Under the pieces are notes generated by a model. It had not been told where the DNA came from. It did not search any database and worked only from the letters and a program-made list of their open reading frames with translations. A program made the position numbers and the translations under genes. This document shows positions 35,511 to 44,317 of a DNA stretch of 64,000 nt, piece by piece (position 1 is the stretch's first letter; each line of letters begins with the position of its first letter). This DNA is from Deltaproteobacteria bacterium HGW-Deltaproteobacteria-15 (GTDB lineage: Bacteria > Desulfobacterota > DSM-4660 > Desulfatiglandales > HGW-15): assembly GCA_002840535.1 (NCBI GenBank), contig PHBH01000055.1:1-64000 (forward strand), in the 5' to 3' direction.

Positions 35511-36248
35511 TCATTTCGTGAAAACTTTTTTCAAGAGATCTGTGACTCTTGCCGCAGGATTGGTCCGTATCTTCTTCTCTTCCTCTCCCACCATCGTGAA
35601 GAGGCCGTCAAGAGCTTCGTTGGTTACATAGTGATCGAGATCCATGCTCTCCTTGGAAGCAAAAGGCATGGATTGATAGGGTTCCACCATGTCCTTGTAA
35701 GCCTTTGCGACCCCAACCTTGTTCATGCTCGAGGTGACAACCGGCTTGAACTGATCGTAGAGCTTTTTTGAAGTCTTCCCCTTGAAGAAGTCGGTTGCGG
35801 CCGTGTCGCCGCCCTGGAGAATTTTCCGGGCATCGTCGAAGGACATTTCCTTTATTGCCTGGGTAAAGAGAGGTACGGCTTTTGGAGCGGCTGTTTCGGC
35901 GGCCCGATTCATCGCCAGGACCAGCTGGTCCACCTGCTGCTGGTAGCCCAGCTTTCCGATGACGTCGGCAACCTTCTGCAATTTGTCGGGAAGAAGAATT
36001 TTGATCAGCTCATTTCCAAAGTACCCGTCCACTTTTGAAACCGATCCGACGGCGTTTCTGGTGCCTATGGACAGGGCCTCCTTGAGTCCTGAAATGGTGG
36101 TTTTCTGATCTGGTGCATTGAGTCCCCTAGCAGAATCCGCTGATCCCGGCGACTGCACTCCCTTGAGCACATCGTCCAATGAAACAGCGCAGGCGGGTGA
36201 AGAGGTGAGGACGAAGAATCCGATGACACTGACCAGAAGCGTTTTCAT
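35511..36248 (-). CDS. DUF4197 family exported protein
   Basis: A 245-residue protein with a signal peptide (cleavage near C-A-V-S). The rest is helical and matches DUF4197: I-S-G-L-K-E-A-L-S-I-G-T-R-N-A-V, then D-G-Y-F-G-N-E-L-I-K-I-L-L-P, and the C-terminal A-L-D-G-L-F-T-M-V-G-E-E-E-K-K-I-R-T-N-P. Function is unknown; it is periplasmic by its signal. Single gene, between mscL and the OmpA lipoprotein. Confidence 0.85.
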   Translation of the reverse strand: MKTLLVSVIGFFVLTSSPACAVSLDDVLKGVQSPGSADSARGLNAPDQKTTISGLKEALSIGTRNAVGSVSKVDGYFGNELIKILLPDKLQKVADVIGKLGYQQQVDQLVLAMNRAAETAAPKAVPLFTQAIKEMSFDDARKILQGGDTAATDFFKGKTSKKLYDQFKPVVTSSMNKVGVAKAYKDMVEPYQSMPFASKESMDLDHYVTNEALDGLFTMVGEEEKKIRTNPAARVTDLLKKVFTK

Positions 36249-36404
36249 GCGATCCTCCGACGAGAGTGTTCAGGGCAAGAAAGAATTTGATCTTCCACTC
36301 CGACATACGAGATTCACCCTTCTGTGTCAAGGATGAAGCAGGTGTTCATGCTTAATAGTACTAGACCACAATACCAGAACAAAGTATTAGATAATAGTGT
36401 GAGA

Positions 36405-36434
36405 TTGACAAATTTCTGTGAATCGGAGTAGAAT
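36405..36434 (+). promoter_or_regulatory. Sigma-70 promoter for the OmpA-type lipoprotein
   Basis: TTGACA (36405-36410), 18-base spacer, TAGAAT (36429-36434): perfect -35 and 5 of 6 at -10. The expected start is near 36441, giving a leader of about 125 bases. Confidence 0.7.
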
Positions 36435-36565
36435 CTACTGAATCTCACGCGTTTCATGGCTAAGGAATTGAATCGGGTAATGTGCGCTTTGAACCTAACT
36501 TTCCTTTTTCCTGCTGCTCACAATGGAGGTGCGTTTTTCCCTGCCGCTTACAAAGGAGGTGCTCT

Positions 36566-37276
36566 ATGAAAATCAGGTTAATGTGCTGTTTCTGTACGAT
36601 TTCTCTGCTTCTGCTTCTGGGATGCGCCGGGTCGCATTTCGGCGTCCAGGACAAGAGCGTAACGGTTCCGGACCAGTTCATCGAGACCGAGGCAGCAATT
36701 GCGAGTGCCGAGAAATCGGCCGGTGCAAAGTACTGCCCTGATAAGATCGCAAAGGCCAAGGATCTCGCCAAAAAGGGCGTAGAGACGTACTGGGCCTGCC
36801 GAACCGCCGAGGGGATGGCCATGCTTGCCGACGCGAGAAAACTGGCCAAGGAGGCGGAAGGGTGCCAGCCGCCGCCGAGCCCGGCCGCGCCAGCACCACG
36901 CGTTGCCCCGCCTGCTCCGCAGCCCCCGCCGCCGCCAAAAGTAATCAGCCTCAACTGGGTCTACTTTGACACCGACAAGGCTGACCTCAAGCCGCAGGCA
37001 ATCGCCACACTTGATGAGAACGTCAGGGTGCTCAAGGAAAATCCCAATCTCACGATCGAACTCGCGGGGCACACGGACGCAACAGGGTCCGACTCATACA
37101 ACACAATGCTCTCACAAAAAAGGGTTCAGAAGGTGCAACAGTATCTGACTTCGAAGGGCATCCCGGCGAGCCGTCTGAGAACCGTAGCTTTCGGAAAGGC
37201 GAAACCGGTCGCAGAAAACAAAACCAAAGAAGGCAGGGCGAAAAATCGCCGAGTGGAGATAAGAGTAATCCAGTAG
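36566..37276 (+). CDS. OmpA-family peptidoglycan-binding lipoprotein
   Basis: A 236-residue outer membrane lipoprotein. Signal and lipobox L-L-G-C lie near residues 15-18. A Lys/Ala-rich helical part (DUF4398-like) comes next, then a Pro-rich linker (about 110-130) and an OmpA domain: V-Y-F-D-T-D-K-A-D-L, L-A-G-H-T-D-A-T-G-S, and K-N-R-R-V-E-I-R at the end. D and R in these motifs bind meso-diaminopimelate. The ATG at 36566 has AAAGGAGGTG upstream. A very similar ribosome-site segment lies 30 bases earlier. A strong terminator follows. Confidence 0.92.
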   Translation: MKIRLMCCFCTISLLLLLGCAGSHFGVQDKSVTVPDQFIETEAAIASAEKSAGAKYCPDKIAKAKDLAKKGVETYWACRTAEGMAMLADARKLAKEAEGCQPPPSPAAPAPRVAPPAPQPPPPPKVISLNWVYFDTDKADLKPQAIATLDENVRVLKENPNLTIELAGHTDATGSDSYNTMLSQKRVQKVQQYLTSKGIPASRLRTVAFGKAKPVAENKTKEGRAKNRRVEIRVIQ

Positions 37277-37323
37277 GTGTTTACCCGGCCGCTCAACCAG
37301 TGTCCGCAGGGCCAGGAACCGAA

Positions 37324-37359
37324 AGAGCCCCTCTCAATGAATGGAGGGGCTCTTTTTTT
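37324..37359. terminator. Rho-independent terminator, probably bidirectional
   Basis: Stem AGAGCCCCTC / GAGGGGCTCT (37324-37333, 37344-37353) followed by seven T on the plus strand. It lies between two convergent genes. Confidence 0.9.
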
Positions 37360-37375
37360 CTCGTGCGTTGCCCTG

Positions 37376-38683
37376 TTATGTCCAGAGGTGGGTGAGCTCG
37401 CGGGGCGGAGCTGTCGGATTTCCCTTGTCGTCCTCTCCATAGTTGCATTGGGACAAAAGCTTCAAATCCGCAAGACACCTCTTGTCGCCTTCAAAAAGCA
37501 CTGTTTTATAACCTTTTCTGGCTATCAGGCCGGCTGCCATGGTGATGCTCAAGACATTGCTCGCATCGTATTCCTTTCCATCCACAATGAGGGAAAGCTT
37601 GGTTCCATAATGCTTGGCCAGCTTCACGATCAAACTGGCGGGCCTCAAATGAAAACCGAGCTTCTCCGGCACCCTCAGCTCGCAGGTATCGATTTCAGTG
37701 TACTTCCCCAGGAATTCGCAAGCCAGATTCCTGCCGGACTGCAAATATCTGTTGGCGTGAAACAACGCGAAATTGACCAAAACATCCAGCACTTTCGGGC
37801 CATCCACGATGAATGTTATTCCTTCTTTGCCCTTTTCACGCCGCGCTGTGAGGATATGTCTCTCGTACAAATGAGAAAGCCAGTTGACAATGCTCAACAG
37901 ATGCATGGGCATGGAGATAAAGCTTCTGAACCGTTTCAGGTTTTCATCCTGCAACTCCAATGGGGTGCGTCGGATATGATGGTCGTAGGTCGATTGCAGG
38001 TTATGGATGAGAGCGTTGACTTCTCTCGACTTCTCCTCGTCGACTTTGACGGGAACGACGCACACGAGACGATCGAAATGGTTCTTACCGTTGTTCCAAC
38101 CGAAATGCTCCACCTTGCTGATGACGCCGAGGTACTGCGACGCTAACTTGGCAAGTACCCCTCTTGCATCCGACTCCTCTTCTTCATTGATGTTATACGG
38201 GAGGCGCTTCTGCGGATAGTACTCCCCGAAAGAATCTTCATACAAAGTCCCGTCGGGAAATGTCATGCCCAGTCTCAACGCTTCCTTTTTTACCTCTTCA
38301 AAAAGGCTGAAAATCGTATCGTCTATGAAGGTCGACACCTTTTGGGCATCCTCCAGAAAGTGGTTGGATTCGTCTTCCTGGAAATCGTAAGCATGGTACC
38401 TTTTCAGGATGTGCCCAAGAATGAAGGCCGCCTTGGCCAGGTTTCTGATACATGCCACCAGTTCACAGAAAAAGTGCCAGGTCTTATTGTCTCTCGCACA
38501 ATGATCATCCAGGAAACTCTCGAACTCCTCGGATTCGACAACCAGATGGGAATAGAATTTTCTGGTATGGGCCCTGCGTTCGTTCAGGAGGAAGGTGTGA
38601 ATCTTTAGAAAATTTCGGGAGTGATCCTGAGCTAACTCAAGAAATTCATCCTCTGGAATGATCTCGGTTAATGATGCGTTCAT
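37376..38683 (-). CDS. Large protein with C-terminal HPr-like domain
   Basis: 435 residues. The first about 330 are helical, Phe/His/Glu-rich and match no family I recognise. The last about 95 form an HPr phosphocarrier fold: L-R-V-P-E-K-L-G-F-H345-L-R-P-A-S with the phosphorylatable His, and N-V-L-S379-I at the regulatory serine place. HPr normally is a free 85-90 residue protein; fusion to a long novel module suggests phosphorylation-controlled regulation rather than sugar uptake. No EI or EII genes are nearby. Its 3' end lies 16 bases from the shared terminator. Confidence 0.75.
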   Translation of the reverse strand: MNASLTEIIPEDEFLELAQDHSRNFLKIHTFLLNERRAHTRKFYSHLVVESEEFESFLDDHCARDNKTWHFFCELVACIRNLAKAAFILGHILKRYHAYDFQEDESNHFLEDAQKVSTFIDDTIFSLFEEVKKEALRLGMTFPDGTLYEDSFGEYYPQKRLPYNINEEEESDARGVLAKLASQYLGVISKVEHFGWNNGKNHFDRLVCVVPVKVDEEKSREVNALIHNLQSTYDHHIRRTPLELQDENLKRFRSFISMPMHLLSIVNWLSHLYERHILTARREKGKEGITFIVDGPKVLDVLVNFALFHANRYLQSGRNLACEFLGKYTEIDTCELRVPEKLGFHLRPASLIVKLAKHYGTKLSLIVDGKEYDASNVLSITMAAGLIARKGYKTVLFEGDKRCLADLKLLSQCNYGEDDKGNPTAPPRELTHLWT

Positions 38684-38975
38684 GATAAAAGGCCTTTGGA
38701 TGGGCTTGGTCGGTGGTCCTCACTGAAAGGCGAGGCAACAAGAGTTACATTTTGAGAATAGAGCCTTTTGATCTCGTGTCAAGACAAATTTGCCCCGGAA
38801 TTCACTACCCCGCACACTTGACGCAGCCATGTCATTGTCTTTGCTCCGAGGCCCGGGATAGTCCTTGGTACCCGGGGCATAATCCGTTGCTCCTCCCCCG
38901 ATTGTATCCCAAAGAACGGTGGCCGCCGGGCCGTCCCTCCATCAGGGGGAGCGCCGGGCGGCCTGCCCATTCGCA

Positions 38976-39479
38976 TCATTTCTTCCTGGTGTAGGTGATC
39001 TCCATCATCTTCTCTTCTTTGCCGCTCTGGTCAACTGTGTACATTTCAAAAAGGTGGGTGTTGTCATCTACGAATCTGGTCACGGATCGCCACTTCATGG
39101 GTCCTTTGATCGGATCGTCGTAGCTGCTTGCCTGCGTAATGGTCTTTCCATCCGCGCCGGCAGTCCCCTCGAAAAACATGATAGCGGTACCCATGGAATC
39201 CATCCAGGTCGAGACGTACTTCCTGGTATGGTTATCGTATCCGGCGAAGCCAATTCCGGTGAATGGGGCTCCCATCATGTCGCCGGTAAAATCCTGCTGC
39301 AGGAAACGTCCTCCGAGGATCATCTTGTGTTCCGATGTTCCCATGGATTCCATGGGAGGTTTGTCTGGTTCCATCCAGGACTTCACCTTGGCGTTCCAAC
39401 TTCCAGCCATGCTCGCCAGCAGCTTGTGGGGACCACCCGGAGTTGCCAGCTTCTTGTATACTTCCATCATCTCCTGCAT
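38976..39479 (-). CDS. DUF1579 family protein
   Basis: About 167 residues. The DUF1579 features are present: L-A-S-M-A-G-S-W-N near residue 21, G-R-F-L-Q-Q-D-F-T-G and G-Y-D-N-H-T-R-K-Y-V-S-T-W-M-D. It is a calycin-like fold of unknown function. The start is awkward: the best ribosome site (AAGGAGG, near 39520) serves an ATG at 39514 in another frame (A-Q-K-G-S-K-K-A) that stops 15 codons later. The protein itself probably begins at the ATG at 39479 behind AAAGGTG. This could be a single-base frameshift near 39480-39490 or a coupled leader. Confidence 0.75.
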   Translation of the reverse strand: MQEMMEVYKKLATPGGPHKLLASMAGSWNAKVKSWMEPDKPPMESMGTSEHKMILGGRFLQQDFTGDMMGAPFTGIGFAGYDNHTRKYVSTWMDSMGTAIMFFEGTAGADGKTITQASSYDDPIKGPMKWRSVTRFVDDNTHLFEMYTVDQSGKEEKMMEITYTRKK

Positions 39480-39624
39480 ATCACCTTTGCTTTCTTGCTT
39501 CCTTTTTGGGCCATGGTAAGCCTCCTTCTGATGTTGTTCACCCGGAACCGCCGCCGGGCCCGAACAACATGCGATTACAGTATGTGCATCAGTTCTCAGG
39601 CACAATATCGGCTTTCGTGCAGTC

Positions 39625-39894
39625 CTATGAACCGAACCTGCGAACCGCGCGTGTGCGTGCCTTGGATGCTTCGGCATCACGGTTTCTGGGAGGCGCAGTG
39701 GTGACGAGCGAACCCAGCAGAGTGGAGGACGCTCGGGCGACTTCGTCGACCGCTCGATTGAAAGCCTTTTCGTTTGTAGCAGATGGTTTAGCGAATCCGC
39801 TTATCTTCCTCACGAACTGAAGAGCCGCTGCCCGAATCTCCTCATCTGTCGCCGGGGGCTCAAAGTTATAGAGGACTCTCACATTCCTGCACAT
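39625..39894 (-). CDS. DUF2277 family protein
   Basis: An 89-residue protein. The whole length matches DUF2277: M-C-R-N-V-R-V-L-Y-N-F-E-P-P-A-T, then A-A-L-Q-F-V-R-K-I-S-G-F, and L-V-T-T-A-P-P-R near residue 65. Function unknown, found in many bacteria. It is upstream of the DUF1579 gene on the same strand, 110 bases from its leader. Confidence 0.88.
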   Translation of the reverse strand: MCRNVRVLYNFEPPATDEEIRAAALQFVRKISGFAKPSATNEKAFNRAVDEVARASSTLLGSLVTTAPPRNRDAEASKARTRAVRRFGS

Positions 39895-40133
39895 CCGCGC
39901 ACCTCACTTGTCGTCCGCACGGAACCCCATCCGTGCTTTTCCAGCCGGATAGGGGCTTGCGCCCGCGAATTACGCACACTGGCTGTAAAGCCAGATCTAG
40001 AACTTACGATATGGCCGATTGGCAAATAATCAAGTAAGGGCAGAGGAACCTGGATGGATCATCGGGAAATCAACACTGTGATGCTCGCCACAAGCCTGGC
40101 ACCCGATGGTGGGTTTCTCACCATCTGTTCTCC

Positions 40134-41339
40134 TCAGTGAATCATCCTGCCTCCCTCGGCTTCAGTCCCATTGGTCTTCAGGACGATTTTGATGCAGTTT
40201 TCCGCCTTATCCCTGAACATCTCATAGCCTTGCGGCCCATCCTCCAAACGCAGCCGGTGCGTGATAACGAAGCTCGGGTCGATTTCGCCTTTCTGAATCC
40301 GCTCGAGCAGCGGCCTCATGTATCTCTGAACATGACACTGCCCGGCCCTCATCGTCAGCGACTTGTTCATGACCGAACCCATTGGAAATTTGTCAACAAG
40401 ACCGCCATAGACTCCAATCACCGAGATCGTTCCGCCGTTACGGCATGCCATGATGGCCTGACGAAGTGCAATGGGCCTGTCGGTTTCGCCCATGATCGCC
40501 TGTTTGGCCCGGTCGTAGGCGTAAAGGAGCCCGGGGGTATGCGCCTCCATTCCCACTGCATCGATGCACCCGTCGGGACCGCGTCCCCCGGTCGTTTCCT
40601 TGAGAAATTCCAGGGGGTCGGTCTTCTCATAATTGACGATCTCCACACCGATCTTCTCCCGTGCCATCCGGAGCCGATCAGGGAAGCGGTCGATGCCGAT
40701 GACACGCTCGGCCCCAAGGAGAAGGGCGCTCTTCATCGCGAACTGGCCGACCGGTCCACAGCCCCATACGGCGATGGTGTCACCAGGCTGTATATTGCAC
40801 ATATCCGCGCCCATATACCCTGTCGGAAAGATATCGGAGAGGAACAGGACCTGGTCGTCATCCAGTTCGTCAGGGACCTTGAGAGGGCCCACATCGGCAA
40901 ACGGCACTCGCGCATATTCAGCCTGGCCCCCGGCAAATCCGCCGGTCAGGTGCGAGTACCCGAAGACCCCTGCAGGCGAATGCCCCCACATCTTCTCCGC
41001 CATCCAGGCGTTGGGGTTTGAATTCTCGCAAACCGAGAACAGCCCTTTCTGACATGAAAAGCATCTTCCGCAGGCAATGGGAAAGGGGACGACCACGCGG
41101 TCCCCCTTTTGAAGGTTCCTCACATCGCTTCCCGTCTCGACGACCTCACCCATGAACTCATGGCCGAGGATGTCGCCCTTTTTCATCGTCGGCACGAAAC
41201 CGCCATAGAGGTGCAGATCGGAGCCGCAAATTGCGGTGGATGTGACTCTGATGATCGCATCTCGAGGATCGAGGATTCTAGGATCAGGAACCTCTTCCAG
41301 CCTCACGTCGTTCTTGCCCATCCAACAGATCGCTTTCAT
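40134..41339 (-). CDS. Zinc-dependent alcohol dehydrogenase
   Basis: A 401-residue medium-chain dehydrogenase, close to the glutathione-independent formaldehyde/threonine dehydrogenase branch. Catalytic zinc ligands lie in A-I-C-G-S-D-L-H (Cys38) and G-H-E-F-M-G-E; the structural zinc site has four Cys in C-G-R-C-F-S-C then C seven residues on. NAD binding is by G-C-G-P-V-G-Q-F. The substrate is not evident. The ATG at 41339 overlaps the stop of the preceding SRPBCC gene (ATGA). This dehydrogenase/SRPBCC pairing recurs in other bacteria, role unknown. Confidence 0.9.
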   Translation of the reverse strand: MKAICWMGKNDVRLEEVPDPRILDPRDAIIRVTSTAICGSDLHLYGGFVPTMKKGDILGHEFMGEVVETGSDVRNLQKGDRVVVPFPIACGRCFSCQKGLFSVCENSNPNAWMAEKMWGHSPAGVFGYSHLTGGFAGGQAEYARVPFADVGPLKVPDELDDDQVLFLSDIFPTGYMGADMCNIQPGDTIAVWGCGPVGQFAMKSALLLGAERVIGIDRFPDRLRMAREKIGVEIVNYEKTDPLEFLKETTGGRGPDGCIDAVGMEAHTPGLLYAYDRAKQAIMGETDRPIALRQAIMACRNGGTISVIGVYGGLVDKFPMGSVMNKSLTMRAGQCHVQRYMRPLLERIQKGEIDPSFVITHRLRLEDGPQGYEMFRDKAENCIKIVLKTNGTEAEGGRMIH

Positions 41340-42337
41340 AATGCCTCCTCTCCCCGAAAGGTCCTGCCGTGTTCAGCCGGGAGTTGGTGGGTCCTCCACC
41401 CCTCGCCGAGGATCCTCTCCTCGAGTTCCGCAGGGGGTTGAGCGGCATGCATTCGGTGATGAATACTGGCTTCGGACCTCACGATGTCTCCGGTCTCCAG
41501 GATCTGCTTCATTCGCCTCAACCCGTTCTCGACCTGCTGGCCTGGCTCTGCGCCGAAGAGTTTGGCGATGGTCGCACCAATTGCACCTCCGGGAGGTGAG
41601 TACTCGACCTCCAGAGTGACAAGCGTGCCGCGTCTCCCTGTGGCAGTCTCAAATCGCACCGATCCGGAGGTTTTCATCTGAGCCCCCTCAACGGAGCGCC
41701 ATGCGATCAGGGAGTTCGGTTCATCCCGAATAATTTCGGAGTCCCATTCGAGATTCACTCCGGCCGGCCCTTTGGCCCTCCAGTGCGAAAGCGTCTCACT
41801 GCGCACCTGAACGGATTCGAGACGCTCCATGAATCTCGGCAGGTTTTTCAGCTCCCGCCAGAACGAATACGTTTCTTCCCGGGGGCGGTTGATGATGATG
41901 GTTTTGCGGAAGCTTATTCGATCGTTTACCGGGGCGGTTCTAGCCAATTCCCGGCCGCAGTATACATCCAGCGCAGTGACACCGAGCACAGCAGCAGTGG
42001 CTGTTGCCAATCTGGTCCGGTTTGTATCGTCCGAGCTCATGACCGATCCCAGTGTGGCGATATCCATGACATCGCCTGCCACCCGGCCCCACATCCAGCC
42101 GCCGGTTCTTCGCCCTGAAAGGATGCCGATTCCTGCGGCAATCTCACGAATGCCGTAGAAGCGCAGGAGCGCCCGTCTCCCCGGCTGATTGCCCAGTCCG
42201 ACCAGTTGTGCGATTTTCCCGGGCGCCGCGACCTCGGCAACCCCCAGGCCGATACTGAACCACCCCAAGCCCTTTGCAAGCGGCTCTATTCGGCCGTTCT
42301 GCCGCCTTTGGCGACGTTCTCCAATTCGCCTCTCCAT
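41336..42337 (-). CDS. Membrane SRPBCC (cyclase/dehydrase) protein
   Basis: A 333-residue protein. The first half (about 20-125) is hydrophobic with small-residue helices (G-L-G-W-F-S-I-G-L-G-V-A-E-V-A, A-T-A-T-A-A-V-L-G-V). The second half is an SRPBCC domain starting K-T-I-I-I-N-R-P-R-E-E-T-Y-S-F-W, with W-D-S-E-I-I-R-D-E-P-N typical of the cyclase/dehydrase branch. It may bind a hydrophobic ligand at the membrane. Overlaps the dehydrogenase by 4 bases in one operon. Confidence 0.85.
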   Translation of the reverse strand: MERRIGERRQRRQNGRIEPLAKGLGWFSIGLGVAEVAAPGKIAQLVGLGNQPGRRALLRFYGIREIAAGIGILSGRRTGGWMWGRVAGDVMDIATLGSVMSSDDTNRTRLATATAAVLGVTALDVYCGRELARTAPVNDRISFRKTIIINRPREETYSFWRELKNLPRFMERLESVQVRSETLSHWRAKGPAGVNLEWDSEIIRDEPNSLIAWRSVEGAQMKTSGSVRFETATGRRGTLVTLEVEYSPPGGAIGATIAKLFGAEPGQQVENGLRRMKQILETGDIVRSEASIHHRMHAAQPPAELEERILGEGWRTHQLPAEHGRTFRGEEAL

Positions 42338-42512
42338 AGGATTGACCTCCTATCACGATTGAAAGGATCATTCTCATCCGGCAGCATAGAGAGACGGCGA
42401 GGAAGGTTCAATAGGGGTGGGCTGGTATTCGTGTTCAGGCAGGAGCGTAAACTGGCGCCCTCCCGTTCGCTGTTGAACGGAACGTGGACCTTCACTCTTC
42501 ACATTGAGCAGA

Positions 42513-42733
42513 GCACAAAATTGTTTGCTCTTTCCTTAGTAAGAGTGTCTCTCGCCCGCTTCGCTCGAGTTCACAGAGTACTAGGAGAGCAACCTTGACC
42601 TGTTTTTTTGCCAAAAAAACAGGTCAAACTCTCTTTCAGAGAACAGACAATAGCCGGGATCTCGGTTCTGCCGTCGATTCGCGCACCAACTCACTCTGTG
42701 TGCTCTGTGAGATAAATGCAAACTATTTTGTGC
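42513..42733. repeat. Nested palindromic element, about 220 bp (MITE-like)
   Basis: Outer arms GCACAAAATTGTTTGC (42513-42528) and GCAAACTATTTTGTGC (42718-42733) differ at one base. A perfect 15-bp core palindrome lies near the centre (TTGACCTGTTTTTTT at 42595-42609, AAAAAAACAGGTCAA at 42613-42627). Intermediate segments (TCACAGAG against CTCTGTGA) also pair. No coding capacity. Confidence 0.75.
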
Positions 42734-42748
42734 CCCTCAATAACTTTG

Positions 42749-43288
42749 TCAAAACCAGAATTCGGGATAGCGGCGGCTTTTTGGGATGTTGTTGATCATA
42801 ATTGCGACGATCAGCATGATCAGGGCGCCCAATCCCGCCGGTACCACTGCATACAGGTAACCCAGGGAATGGATATCATCGCTGCCGATGACGGCAATGA
42901 GGGCTGTCGCTCCCCCTGGGGGATGGAGGGTTTTCGTTGCATGCATCACTGCAATTGCCGTTGCAACCGATAGCGCCGAGGCCAGCCACATCTGATCGTG
43001 GAATAAATTGTAGAAGGTGACACCGATAACGGCGGAAAGGATATGACCCCCCATGAGATTTCTTGGCTGGGCCAGGGGGCTTTTTACGGCCCCGTAGAGC
43101 AGGACTGCCGAAGCTCCGAAGGAGCCGATGATCATGGTCAGATCGCTTCCCTCTCCAAGGAGCCAGTAGTGGCTCAAAGCAACCAGTGCAATGCCGAGAA
43201 AACCGCCCACCCAGGACCATGTAATCTCAGAGAAACTCACGCCCGGAGGACTCTTTGTCGTTCCCACCATCTTCTTAAAATAATCCAT
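42749..43288 (-). CDS. HPP family membrane protein
   Basis: A 179-residue protein with four to five membrane helices. The family motif L-H-P-P-G-G-A-T-A-L is near residue 122; G-S-F-G-A-S-A-V-L-L and Q-P-R-N-L-M-G-G-H precede it. Some HPP proteins carry nitrite in chloroplasts and cyanobacteria; the bacterial role is otherwise unclear. It lies next to the CBS protein, a pairing also seen as fusions, which supports a functional link. Confidence 0.88.
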   Translation of the reverse strand: MDYFKKMVGTTKSPPGVSFSEITWSWVGGFLGIALVALSHYWLLGEGSDLTMIIGSFGASAVLLYGAVKSPLAQPRNLMGGHILSAVIGVTFYNLFHDQMWLASALSVATAIAVMHATKTLHPPGGATALIAVIGSDDIHSLGYLYAVVPAGLGALIMLIVAIMINNIPKSRRYPEFWF

Positions 43289-43309
43289 GGCTCATCCCTG
43301 CCTATCCAA

Positions 43310-43939
43310 TCATCCTTTTGGTGGAAAAATGACTGTACAGGATGTCTGGACAATATCGGCTCTGGCAATAATTCCCACCAGTCTCCCTTCATGATCCGTG
43401 ACGGGCACGCGATTGATATTTCTCTCCGCCATGAGACCGGCGACCTGAGAGAGCGTCGCGCCTTCCATTACCGTTACAGGGGGGCGTGTCATTATGTCGT
43501 CGGCCGTTTTGTGGTCCATGGGCAACGCGAGGCATCCTTCAGCGCTCAGAGAATAGGCGACCACCTCCATAAACGAGCGGAGGGGTTTGCCTCCACCGAT
43601 ATGAAAGACGAAATCCTTTTCAGAAATAACGCCAATGACCTTTTTCTCGGTGTCCACGATCGGAAGGCCTGAAATGTTCTTGGTTGCCATAATTCGAGCT
43701 ACCTCTCTCAGCGGGGTATCCCTGGAAGCTGTTATGACCTCCCGGGTCATGACATCATGGGCCTTTACAGACTGGGCCAGGCGAGACGCGGCATGCTTGT
43801 ATGCCAATCCATAGAGTACCCTGAAATCCTCCGGTGTGATGTCCAAGTAGCCTTCAATTCCCTTCATGGCCTCATAGATATCTTCTTCCGATATATCCGG
43901 GGGCGCTGGGGGATTCGAGATTTCCTTATTTTTCTTCAT
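43310..43939 (-). CDS. CBS-domain pair protein
   Basis: About 209 residues. A short helical N-terminus (about 1-55) is followed by two CBS domains: V-M-T-R-E-V-I-T-A with I-S-G-L-P-I-V-D, then I-M-T-R-P-P-V-T-V with I-N-R-V-P-V-T-D. Tandem CBS domains bind adenine nucleotides and gate partner proteins. The neighbour on the same strand (21 bases away) is the HPP membrane protein, the probable partner. The ATG at 43939 has GGAG 9 bases upstream. Confidence 0.87.
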   Translation of the reverse strand: MKKNKEISNPPAPPDISEEDIYEAMKGIEGYLDITPEDFRVLYGLAYKHAASRLAQSVKAHDVMTREVITASRDTPLREVARIMATKNISGLPIVDTEKKVIGVISEKDFVFHIGGGKPLRSFMEVVAYSLSAEGCLALPMDHKTADDIMTRPPVTVMEGATLSQVAGLMAERNINRVPVTDHEGRLVGIIARADIVQTSCTVIFPPKG

Positions 43940-44317
43940 GATCTGCAACTCCATTTTGACGAAATCATAAAGCAACACGGAGGGAGCAGCCTTGACTTAA
44001 ATCAAGAATAATCTCTTATTTTTGATTGACATGGGGAACCGGGTTGTTTTCGGCCAGGTCAGAGACAGATGGCTCTGTCGTATCTCAATCCACTGGAGTA
44101 TTGGAGTAATGGAGTATTGGAGTGATGGTTTTGGAGAAACTGCTTCGAATTCTCAAAGCTTCTCAGGATCAAACCTCCTAGTGTTGCGTCTCACAAATAG
44201 ATTAAGAACGTCATTTCGGCCCCCCGCCCGCGGGCGGGAGGGGGAAATCTTGGATTTCCAGTGACGATCCGCTGGATGGTCAATTCATCAACCTCTGTTT
44301 TCGACGATCGACGGGCA
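43940..44317. other. Gene-free stretch with short direct repeats
   Basis: Contains a GGAGTATTGGAGTAATGG direct-repeat run (44094-44125) and, at 44213-44265, a GTCATTTCGG...CCAGTGACG inverted repeat with a GC-rich hairpin (CCCGCCCGCGGGCGGG). No reading frame of interest. Confidence 0.6.
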
